Part shown: piece after piece, positions 1 to 5,628 of the stretch | How positions within the stretch are numbered: position 1 is the first letter of the stretch | Layout: each line of letters begins with the position of its first letter | Source: Gemmatimonadota bacterium | Lineage (GTDB): Bacteria; Gemmatimonadota; Gemmatimonadetes; Palauibacterales; Palauibacteraceae | Length of the DNA stretch: 5,628 nucleotides | Reading direction: 5' to 3' | Assembly: GCA_029863105.1 (NCBI GenBank) | Contig: JAOTWC010000114.1 | Coordinates: forward strand, 1-5,628 | Notes under the pieces: model-generated | The model's input: the letters and a program-made list of their open reading frames with translations, nothing else | What the model was told of the DNA's origin: nothing | Databases searched by the model: none | Position numbers and translations under genes: made by a program

Positions 1-354
1 GGCCAGCATCACCCCGTAGATCGCCCCGGACGCGCCCACGACCGGCGACAAGGGGGTCAACGCGGAGAATAGCGCCGCGACCAGGCCGCTGACGAAGTAC
101 AGGCCCAGGAAGTGCCGCCCCCCCAGTCGTTGTTCGAGCCGTGGACCAAAGAAGAACAGCACGATCATGTTGAACAGCAGGTGCATGGTCCCGCCGTGCA
201 GGAACATGTAGGTGACGGGGGTCCACGGCCGCTGCAGCGTGAGCACGGGCAGGTAGAACAGCAGTTCCGTCACGCCCGGCACCGAGGCCTGCACGAAGAA
301 CACGGCAACGTTGGCGATGAGCAGACGCTGCACCCAGGGCGTGAGGCCTCTCAT
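1..354 (-). CDS. Rhomboid family intramembrane serine protease, N-terminal part (3' end beyond the window)
   Basis: The reverse-strand reading frame gives 118 residues and runs off the low-coordinate edge. It reads as a rhomboid protease, an inner-membrane enzyme that cleaves transmembrane segments. Seen: a hydrophobic first helix (about residues 9-24); the loop and helix motif HGGTMHLLFN (53-62), which matches the His...His...Asn oxyanion-hole pattern of GlpG; the hydrophobic run MIVLFFFG; and GASGAIYG (107-114), holding the catalytic Ser109 of the GxSG motif. The catalytic His of the later helix lies outside the window, so activity cannot be fully judged. The ATG at 354 was chosen because the nearest upstream GTG is out of frame and rhomboids commonly begin just before the first helix. 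No clear Shine-Dalgarno precedes it; the region is a GC palindrome instead. It follows the DUF5916 gene by 64 bp on the same strand. Substrate unknown. Confidence 0.93.
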   Translation of the reverse strand, partial: MRGLTPWVQRLLIANVAVFFVQASVPGVTELLFYLPVLTLQRPWTPVTYMFLHGGTMHLLFNMIVLFFFGPRLEQRLGGRHFLGLYFVSGLVAALFSALTPLSPVVGASGAIYGVMLA

Positions 355-355
355 G

Positions 356-369
356 CCGGGCCGGCCCGG
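356..369. repeat. 14-bp perfect GC palindrome next to the rhomboid start
   Basis: CCGGGCCGGCCCGG is its own reverse complement. It sits one base from the rhomboid ATG, exactly where a ribosome binding site would be expected. The 64-bp gap (355-418) also holds an 8-bp palindrome CGATATCG (411-418) right after the DUF5916 stop, and two direct copies of GGGTCCG (373-379 and 384-390) spaced 11 bp apart. There is no T-run, so this is not a standard terminator. It may be chance in GC-rich DNA, a protein-binding site, or an RNA fold limiting translation. Confidence 0.4.
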
Positions 370-418
370 GTCGGGTCCGTGGTGGGTCCGACGCCGCCCT
401 GCACGGTGGTCGATATCG

Positions 419-3169
419 TCAGATCGGTAGCCAGTAGGTCGCTTTCACGGCAAAGAAGTTGCGCCCCGGTTCGCCCGGGCTGTCCAGCAGGTCGCCGAAT
501 CCCGCCGAATCCGGGCCGTTCTCGAATCCAAATCCGCCGCGATCGAGTTGCCATACCACGAACAGGGTGCTTCCCGGGAGCCATTCCCACCGCATGACCA
601 GGTTGCTGCGGAAGGACAGGGCCCGAAAGTCTTCGCGAATGAACGAGAACTGGTCCGGGCCGTCCTGCACCGTGATCGTATGAGGTGCGTCCCCGGTCGA
701 TTCGCTGATCGTGGTGCCGCCGGTCCCGTACATCAGAAGATCGGACTCCCTCGGCGTCATCAGCTCGCCGTAATCGGAGTAGGCGCCGGTCGAGGCGAAC
801 GGTTCGAAGTATCCTTCGAGGCTAAGGTCCGCCGAGAACGCGTAGTTCACGCGGAACTGCGCCGAAATCGTGTGCTGGTCGATCCGGGCGAAGACGTACC
901 GGTTGCCGAACGTCTCCGGGCGACCGCCTGATTCGGTAGTGACATACTGTCGAGTGTTGATCCCATGACCGTAGCTGGGACTCAAGGCGAACCGCCATGA
1001 ACCGCCTGGACGATACTGAAGATTCACCCTGACTCTTGTAAACGAGCCGTCGAGATCGTCGTTTTCGTAATACAAAAAGCCGTTTGCACCGAAGCGGTTC
1101 TGGAACGGAGAGTTCACGTTGATGGAGAACGCCTTCTCGCCCGCAGTGCCCATGACCGGCCCGCCGCGGGTCTGTGTATCGCTCAGGCCCGCGGGCCTGT
1201 AATCGAACTCCCCGCCGAACCGCCAGAAGTTGATCAGACCGAGTTGCCATCTGGCCTCGTAGCTGGTGAACAGCCTGTCACCGTCGAAATTCCACCTGGT
1301 GTCGAACTCTCCTGCAACACCCCAACTCCGGAATGTACCTACCGTGTTCTCGTTGTACTGAAGGTCCAGTCCGAGGTCGATCTGGTCAGCCCTTCCCAGC
1401 GCGCCGGCATCGTTGATGTCGAACTCAGGTGAGGTCGCCAGCACTTCGGTCTCGAAGGACCAGTGCTCGCCATCTGTGTGTCTCAGGTCGACGTACGCCC
1501 TGTAGCCAGTCAGCGACGTACGTGTAGGATCGAACTCCACGTGGCCGGCATCCGGTCGCTGGAAGTAGTGGGCGCTGAACTGCTGGACGCGGGCTATCGC
1601 TGCCGGCGTGCCAGAGATGTGGCTCCCCTGGATGATCCCCGTCAACTCCGTCAGACCACCCCGGAACTTCAAGCTTGCATCGGCCGCGAAGGCATACGCT
1701 TCTTTGTTGATGCGGCTCGCCAGCGGGTCGCTGTCGGCCAGATCCCGTTTCACCCCGGTGAACGCGAGGCCGGCCGTGGATTTGGCCGCGCCGAACTCCT
1801 GCCGTCCGCGCAGGACGAGCCAGCCGGCCGTCGGCTCCACGCGCGTTTCGCCGAACGTGTCATTGAGAGCGTCGTACGTCTTGGCCGACTCTTCCGCCGT
1901 GACAGCGCCCAAGGCACCCAGCGACAGACCGCCAGCCGTGCGGCCCGTCAGCTTCGCCGCCCCGATGATCGTCGTGTTGTCCGGTACGTCCGCGAAATCT
2001 CCTCCTGGTGAGCCGTGCGGTCGGGCCCCGATACGCCGGGAGAAGAACAGATCGTTCGCCTCGAGCAACTGGGCGTTCTCGACAAAGAACGGTCGCCGCT
2101 CGTCGAAGAAGGTGGGGAACGCCGACAGGTTCACTTCGGCCGGGTCCGCCTCTACCTGACCGAAGTCGGGATTGAACGTGGCATCAAAGGTCAACCCGGA
2201 CCCTACGCCCATCTTGATGTCCGCCCCGAACCGAGCGATCAGATCGGAACGTTCGGAAAACGGGTTGTCCGGATTGAGCAGCTCGTCGCTGGTCACGGCC
2301 AGGTTCGACGCCGCGTACGGCACGAACTCGATCGGCCGCCGCGTCTGGATCCCCTGAAGTCCCTTGAGGTCCCCGAACCACGACGTCCAACCGTTCTCGT
2401 CCTTCGGCACAGATGTCCAGAACAGGTCTTCGAATTGGGCGGGCCGGAACCGGTTTACCTGCAGGCCGAACTCGATGTTCTCGCCCTGTGTGAACCGGAT
2501 CTGCGAGAACGGAATGGCCATTTCGGCGAACCAGCCCTCGTCGGTAATCTCGGCGGCGGCGTCCCAGATCGGATCGTACGAGTGGTCCCGGTTGAAGTCC
2601 TGGTCGCTCGGTCCGAAATAGTCGACGCGCCCGCCGGCGGCCGTGATCGTAAACGTGTAGTACGTCTGCCGATTCTGGTACGAATCGAGCGAGATCTTGA
2701 GCCGGTCGGAATCCCCGTTGTCGTCACGTCGTGCGAGGTTTGCGCGGATGCTGGAGGGATCGGGGTCGTAGTTCCGCCCCGCCACGTAGAGGTTCGTCTC
2801 GTCGTACGCGAACGCGACCTCGGTCCTGACCGTTGGCTGAGCGCCCTCGATCGGCTCCCGTTGCACGAAGTCGGAAATCCAGACAGCCCGGGCCCAGATA
2901 CTCTCCTCAATCCGGCCGTCGACGTCGACCGTCTCGCCGTCATTCAGCCTCGTGGCCGTCGTGGACTTACCGACACAGTCGGCCAGCGTGCGCCGACAGA
3001 TACCAGCCAGCTCAGCCCAATTTTCGGGCACTTCGGCCTGCGTCTGTTGCGCCTGCTGTGCGGCAACCTCCGTCGGAAACAGCAAAGCGGCCCCAGCGAC
3101 CAGCGCCGGGACCGTTGCCGAGAATCCGGTTCGAAGAAAGTTCTTGGTCGCAGCCACCCCTAACACCAC
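419..3169 (-). CDS. CBM9-like domain / DUF5916 outer-membrane beta-barrel protein
   Basis: A 916-residue protein of the 'carbohydrate-binding family 9 domain-containing / DUF5916' family, common in Gemmatimonadota, Acidobacteria and Bacteroidetes; no biochemical role is established. Seen in order: a Sec signal peptide (about 1-37, cleavage after EVAA before QQ); a short Q-rich segment with Cys58 and Cys65; a CBM9-like beta-sandwich (about 75-265) with VDGRIEESIW, AYDETNLYV, ARRDDNGDSDRL and EGWFAEMAIPFSQIRF; then DUF5916 (about 280-916), with the hallmark DFGQVEADPAEVNLSAF (335-351) and RRPFFVENAQL (358-368). The rest alternates polar and aromatic residues like beta-strands and ends in a strand (FFAVKATYWLPI), as expected of an outer-membrane barrel. 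The start is a GTG at 3169; GTGs at 3166 and 3157 are alternatives. It overlaps the upstream DUF4139 gene by 10 bp, implying translational coupling. No frameshift is seen. The N-terminal domain may bind glycan, but that is inference. Confidence 0.93.
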   Translation of the reverse strand: MVLGVAATKNFLRTGFSATVPALVAGAALLFPTEVAAQQAQQTQAEVPENWAELAGICRRTLADCVGKSTTATRLNDGETVDVDGRIEESIWARAVWISDFVQREPIEGAQPTVRTEVAFAYDETNLYVAGRNYDPDPSSIRANLARRDDNGDSDRLKISLDSYQNRQTYYTFTITAAGGRVDYFGPSDQDFNRDHSYDPIWDAAAEITDEGWFAEMAIPFSQIRFTQGENIEFGLQVNRFRPAQFEDLFWTSVPKDENGWTSWFGDLKGLQGIQTRRPIEFVPYAASNLAVTSDELLNPDNPFSERSDLIARFGADIKMGVGSGLTFDATFNPDFGQVEADPAEVNLSAFPTFFDERRPFFVENAQLLEANDLFFSRRIGARPHGSPGGDFADVPDNTTIIGAAKLTGRTAGGLSLGALGAVTAEESAKTYDALNDTFGETRVEPTAGWLVLRGRQEFGAAKSTAGLAFTGVKRDLADSDPLASRINKEAYAFAADASLKFRGGLTELTGIIQGSHISGTPAAIARVQQFSAHYFQRPDAGHVEFDPTRTSLTGYRAYVDLRHTDGEHWSFETEVLATSPEFDINDAGALGRADQIDLGLDLQYNENTVGTFRSWGVAGEFDTRWNFDGDRLFTSYEARWQLGLINFWRFGGEFDYRPAGLSDTQTRGGPVMGTAGEKAFSINVNSPFQNRFGANGFLYYENDDLDGSFTRVRVNLQYRPGGSWRFALSPSYGHGINTRQYVTTESGGRPETFGNRYVFARIDQHTISAQFRVNYAFSADLSLEGYFEPFASTGAYSDYGELMTPRESDLLMYGTGGTTISESTGDAPHTITVQDGPDQFSFIREDFRALSFRSNLVMRWEWLPGSTLFVVWQLDRGGFGFENGPDSAGFGDLLDSPGEPGRNFFAVKATYWLPI

Positions 3170-3184
3170 CTGACCCTGACCCTG
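3157..3184 (-). promoter_or_regulatory. Overlapping stop/start junction with three candidate GTG starts and a 6-bp repeat
   Basis: In the sense direction the end of the DUF4139 gene contains two copies of a CAGGGT-type hexamer (plus-strand TGACCC at 3171-3182, then TG). This supplies AGGG as Shine-Dalgarno at 3177-3174. From it, GTG 3169 is 4 nt away and GTG 3166 is 7 nt away. A third in-frame GTG at 3157 lies 8 nt after AGGTGG and just past the DUF4139 stop (TAG, 3162-3160). Starting at 3157 would give a compact signal peptide (MAATKNFLRTG...). All three starts keep the signal peptide; only the overlap length changes (10, 7 or 0 bp). Confidence 0.5.
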
Positions 3185-4611
3185 TACGTCACCTTTTCCT
3201 CCCCGCGTTCCGGGACATCTACCGTGAACTTGAACGTGTGAGCGTCCAGCTTCTCCGCACGGTGGCTGGAAGAGAGAATCTCCCAGTCCCCACCCACCGG
3301 TTCCATCACCTCTACGACGCTTCGATCATCCTTATGGTTGCGGAGATCGATCTCCCAACTGCTCTCGGAGACGCAGCTTCCGAGCACGTCATAGTCCATC
3401 TGCCGCCGGTCGGCGACCACGTCGAACGCCTCGCCCATCTTGATTCGCACCGTCTCATCGCGGGGCGTGTGGTCGATCCGATCCTCGCCGATGAACTGCT
3501 GGGCCCCGGCGCTGTCCCTCTTGTACACCCGGACGATCCCGGCCGGCAGCGGCATACCGAGTCCGTTCGCTTCCCGATTCTCGAAATCGAGATACACGCC
3601 CACCTTCTGATTCGACACGACCTGACCGTACGACCCACGATAATACTGTGCGGCCCCGTAGAAAATCAGGCGTTTCTCGACATCGAACCCCGGAGACTCG
3701 AGCAGGGTCACCTGTTTCTGCTCATTCTGCCTGATCGTCGTCGGCCGTTCCAAGGTGTACAGGTGGTACTCGAAGAACGCCTCCTCGCTGAACGCCTCGT
3801 CCGCCGCGAACTCCATGGCAAGCTTCTGCGCGGACCGCATCATGTCGCCCCGCCCGCCGACACGCTGGACATCACCCGCGACGAGCTTCAGCGTGGCGTT
3901 GTCGTACGTCGCGCCGCTCTGGTTCGTCAGCGTGACCCATCCCGTGACGCCGGCCTCGGAATCGTCCTCGTTCAGCACCATTACGTAATCGGCCTTCCAG
4001 TTGATTCCGCCGGCCAGATACGACGTCTCGACACGCTGCCTGTCCGCCTGACTGCTCAGCAGCCATAGAAGGCTCGGACTGGCGATCAGATTTGCCGGCA
4101 CTTCGGGAAACGAGATCCGTCCCGGTACGTTGTAGGTGATCTCGTCGCCGATGCGCAGAATCGTGCCTCCGTTCACCGAGAGAACCTCGGCTTCGACCGT
4201 CTCCTCTCGTTCTTCCTCCCGGTTCCAGATATGAACCTTGACGATTCGGCCGACATATTTCTCCAACAGCTTCTGCGGGTTCAGCAGGTCGTACTGATAG
4301 TTCTGTTCCAGCACCGAAAGCGGGTTGCCTCTGTTGAGGCTGCGGATATGCACTGTCTCGGGCTGAATCGTGGAGGCCACGTCGCCGTATTCGAGCCCCA
4401 ACACGCCACGGCCCAGCTCGATGGATCTGATTTCACGCACCAGACCGAAGTTCTGGTTGTAGACGGTCAGACTGACCGTCTCGCGATCGGTCGAACTCGA
4501 GCGAAGAACCGGCACCTGCTGGGCCACGGCGTTCGTGGCTCCCGGCGGCGTTGAACCCAGCGGCAGGGCCGCCATCGCGAGCAAGCTGAGAAGCATCTTC
4601 CTGGTCATCAT
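3160..4611 (-). CDS. Secreted DUF4139 domain-containing protein
   Basis: A 483-residue protein of the DUF4139 family, which is related to the C-terminal domain of 'mucoidy inhibitor MuiA' proteins; molecular function unknown. Seen: a Sec signal peptide (n-region MMTRK, hydrophobic core to about 20, cleavage after NAVA, leaving QQ at 31); the N-terminal strand motif LTVYNQNFGLVRE (48-60); the conserved VLEQNYQYDLLNPQKLLEKYVG (100-121); a small beta-rich segment ending GDEITYNVPGRISFPEVP (155-172); YLAGGINWKADYVMVL (198-213), typical of the DUF4139 core start; GMPLPAGIVRVY (352-363); and a last strand EEKVTYRVRVRW. Cysteines occur only at 413 and at the final residue 483. Probably periplasmic or surface-associated. 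It starts after a strong ribosome binding site, 105 bp downstream of the ABC ATPase, and overlaps the DUF5916 gene that follows, so the two are probably made together. A lipobox is absent. Family assignment is firm; role is not. Confidence 0.92.
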   Translation of the reverse strand: MMTRKMLLSLLAMAALPLGSTPPGATNAVAQQVPVLRSSSTDRETVSLTVYNQNFGLVREIRSIELGRGVLGLEYGDVASTIQPETVHIRSLNRGNPLSVLEQNYQYDLLNPQKLLEKYVGRIVKVHIWNREEEREETVEAEVLSVNGGTILRIGDEITYNVPGRISFPEVPANLIASPSLLWLLSSQADRQRVETSYLAGGINWKADYVMVLNEDDSEAGVTGWVTLTNQSGATYDNATLKLVAGDVQRVGGRGDMMRSAQKLAMEFAADEAFSEEAFFEYHLYTLERPTTIRQNEQKQVTLLESPGFDVEKRLIFYGAAQYYRGSYGQVVSNQKVGVYLDFENREANGLGMPLPAGIVRVYKRDSAGAQQFIGEDRIDHTPRDETVRIKMGEAFDVVADRRQMDYDVLGSCVSESSWEIDLRNHKDDRSVVEVMEPVGGDWEILSSSHRAEKLDAHTFKFTVDVPERGEEKVTYRVRVRWC

Positions 4612-4615
4612 CTAT

Positions 4616-4620
4616 CTCCT
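4616..4620 (-). promoter_or_regulatory. Shine-Dalgarno AGGAG of the DUF4139 gene; decides between two ATGs
   Basis: The sense strand reads AGGAGATAGATGATGACC. AGGAG is 4 nt from the first ATG (4611) and 7 nt from the second (4608). The second spacing is closer to the usual optimum, so translation may begin at 4608 and the protein be one residue shorter (482). The signal peptide is unaffected. Confidence 0.75.
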
Positions 4621-4624
4621 GATT

Positions 4625-4652
4625 CGGGGAGGATCATCCTCCGTTCTCCCCG
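4625..4652 (-). other. Possible leader hairpin upstream of the DUF4139 ribosome binding site
   Basis: In the 105-bp gap between the ABC ATPase and DUF4139 genes, CGGGGAG (4652-4646, sense) can pair with CTCCCCG (4631-4625), a 7-bp perfect stem with a 14-nt loop. A competing pairing, GGAGG (4642-4638) with CCTCC (4632-4628), uses the same bases; as DNA it is a 15-bp interrupted palindrome (4628-4642). The stem ends 4 nt before AGGAG. No T-run follows, so it is not an ordinary terminator of the ATPase gene. It could be an operator, a translational control element, or chance. I see no convincing promoter boxes in the rest of the gap. Confidence 0.35.
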
Positions 4653-4716
4653 CTTGACGACGAAACCGCCTGATGTTGCACACTCCTCGAGCGGTCCCCT
4701 GGGTGCCGGGGGTGAA

Positions 4717-5628
4717 TCATACGGTGAATGCGTGAAGTGCCGTGGCCTTTACCTGTATCCAGATCTGCGCATCCTTGGCAACATCCAACTCCGCGGCCGC
4801 AGCCCTCGTTACCACGGCGACCAGCTCGGCAGGGCCGGCCAGCCGCACGCGCACGAGCGCTCCAAGCGATCGAACTTCGAGCACCCGCGCCTGGAAGCGA
4901 TTTCGGGCGCTACCGCCGGCCGGCGCGACGGCCGACAAGAACAGATCCTCGGGGCGGTACGCGATCTTGACGATGTCGCCGGGGACGGCGTTGCCTACCG
5001 CAACGATTTGCGTACCCTCGACATCGATCGACAGCAACTCACGGTTGGTGTCCATGACCGTCCCCCGGATGGACAGTTCCGCGCCGGTGATTCCCGCGAT
5101 GAACGGGTCTATCGGATTCTCAAACAGTTCGTTCGGTGTGCCGCTCTGCACCAGTCGTCCGTCCCGCAGGACGGCGATGCGATCTGCCAGGTAGAACGCG
5201 TCAGGGCGATCGTGTGTCGCCAGCACGATCGCGCGGGCGCGGGCGCGGGCGACCCGGTCCAGATCCTCGCGCAGAGCGGCGTGCGCCTCTGCGTCCAGGT
5301 TGGAGCTCGGCTCGTCGAGGAACAGAATCTCAGGGTCCAACACAAGCGCTCTGGCAAGTGCCACCCGCTGAGTTTCGCCTCCGGAGAGCGTGGCGGCATC
5401 CCGTTCAACGACCTGGCCGAGCGCAAGTTGCTCGACGATCGCATCCACGCGGCGCCGGATCTCACCGGTCTCCGCCCGCCTGAACTCCAGGCCGAGTTCC
5501 AGATTGCGCCTCACCGTCCCCGACCACAGATACGGATTCTGGAACACGAACGCCGTGCGAAGTCGGAGCGCCGCGACGGCATCGCTGCCGGCAACGGCCC
5601 CGCCCGGCCCCGAATCAAAGAATCTGAG
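4717..5628 (-). CDS. Molybdate/tungstate-type ABC transporter ATP-binding protein, C-terminal 303 residues (5' end beyond the window)
   Basis: The open frame continues unbroken to the high-coordinate edge, so this is a truncated gene, not one beginning at the GTG (5547) inside VFQNP. Its product powers import of an oxyanion with a membrane permease and a binding protein. Seen (numbering from the window edge): Q-loop VFQNPYLWSGTV (28-39); signature LSGGE (81-85); Walker B ILFLDEP (101-107) and D-loop SNLD; H-loop ATHD (His139). The Walker A loop lies outside the window. After the nucleotide-binding domain come a RGTV-type strand, the YRPEDLFLS motif, and SARNRFQARV...AVVTRAAAAEL...VKATALHAF, a C-terminal TOBE domain of the kind that senses molybdate or tungstate in ModC/WtpC/TupC proteins. 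PYLWSGTVRRNLELGL resembles the tungstate (TupC-like) group, but the substrate cannot be fixed without the partner genes. Sulfate or other anion import is less likely. Confidence 0.88.
   Translation of the reverse strand, partial: LRFFDSGPGGAVAGSDAVAALRLRTAFVFQNPYLWSGTVRRNLELGLEFRRAETGEIRRRVDAIVEQLALGQVVERDAATLSGGETQRVALARALVLDPEILFLDEPSSNLDAEAHAALREDLDRVARARARAIVLATHDRPDAFYLADRIAVLRDGRLVQSGTPNELFENPIDPFIAGITGAELSIRGTVMDTNRELLSIDVEGTQIVAVGNAVPGDIVKIAYRPEDLFLSAVAPAGGSARNRFQARVLEVRSLGALVRVRLAGPAELVAVVTRAAAAELDVAKDAQIWIQVKATALHAFTV
5231..5250 (-). repeat. GCGCGG hexamer tandem repeat (3.3 copies) inside the ATPase gene
   Basis: Three full copies of GCGCGG plus GC lie between the Walker B and H-loop codons and encode an Arg-Ala run (RARARA, visible residues 128-133) just before IVLATHD. 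Gain or loss of a unit would keep the frame and change the linker by two residues. It may just reflect GC-rich codon choice in an alanine/arginine helix. Confidence 0.6.

Noticed and set aside
351..590. Minus-strand 79-codon frame bridging the end of DUF5916 and the rhomboid start
   Set aside because: It overlaps the conserved C-terminal strands of the DUF5916 barrel in another frame and is Arg/Gly/Pro-rich with no motif.
112..597. Plus-strand 161-codon frame over the rhomboid gene
   Set aside because: Antisense to the rhomboid motifs and to the DUF5916 C-terminus; His/Gln/Arg-rich shadow sequence.
2015..3163. Plus-strand open frame of 382 codons antisense to the DUF5916 gene
   Set aside because: Codon-bias shadow of the real gene: low-complexity charged composition (RHLEVR, PLDPLKSLE-type runs) and no recognisable family or good ribosome binding site.
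2833..4068. Plus-strand open frame of 411 codons spanning the DUF4139/DUF5916 junction
   Set aside because: It lies wholly antisense to two confidently recognised genes, has Arg/Pro/His/Leu-rich composition typical of antisense frames in GC-rich DNA, and shows no domain motif.
4697..4714. CCCC...GGGG inverted repeat just after the ABC ATPase stop, as a terminator
   Set aside because: The stem is only about 4 bp with a long loop and no T-run on the sense strand.
4612..4716. A sigma-70-type promoter for the DUF4139 gene
   Set aside because: No pair of -35 and -10 boxes with proper spacing was seen; AGATAG next to the start overlaps the ribosome binding site.
5545..5547. GTG taken as the start of the ABC ATPase
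   Set aside because: The codon is the Val of the conserved VFQNP Q-loop, and the frame stays open to the window edge with plausible ATPase sequence, so the true start and Walker A lie beyond 5628.

Overview
This window is a GC-rich (about 60% by eye), tightly packed bacterial stretch with four protein genes, all on the minus strand. Read in the direction of transcription (high to low coordinates) they are: the 3' part of a molybdate/tungstate-type ABC transporter ATPase; a secreted DUF4139 protein; a large secreted/outer-membrane protein with a CBM9-like N-terminal domain and a DUF5916 beta-barrel; and the 5' part of a rhomboid-family intramembrane serine protease. The first and last genes are cut by the window edges. 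No RNA gene, insertion sequence, CRISPR array or integration site is visible, and no gene-free stretch exceeds about 105 bases.

The two central genes overlap by up to 10 bp, so they look translationally coupled. Both products have a Sec signal peptide whose best cleavage site leaves Gln-Gln at the mature N-terminus. This matches the Bacteroidetes 'Q-rule', in which signal peptidase I substrates start with Gln that is cyclised to pyroglutamate. The ABC ATPase lies 105 bp upstream of the pair and the rhomboid 64 bp downstream. They may share a transcript, but the sequence does not prove it, and I found no convincing promoter or intrinsic terminator in either gap.

CBM9/DUF5916 proteins, long DUF4139 proteins and Shine-Dalgarno-led starts in a GC-rich genome point to a Gram-negative didermic phylum such as Gemmatimonadota or a related soil or marine lineage. 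This is inference from protein families, not proof. Neither DUF4139 nor DUF5916 has an established biochemical function that I know of. The most useful hypothesis is that the secreted DUF4139 protein and the DUF5916 barrel form a co-translated cell-envelope pair. The flanking metal-oxyanion transporter and rhomboid give no clear functional link to it.
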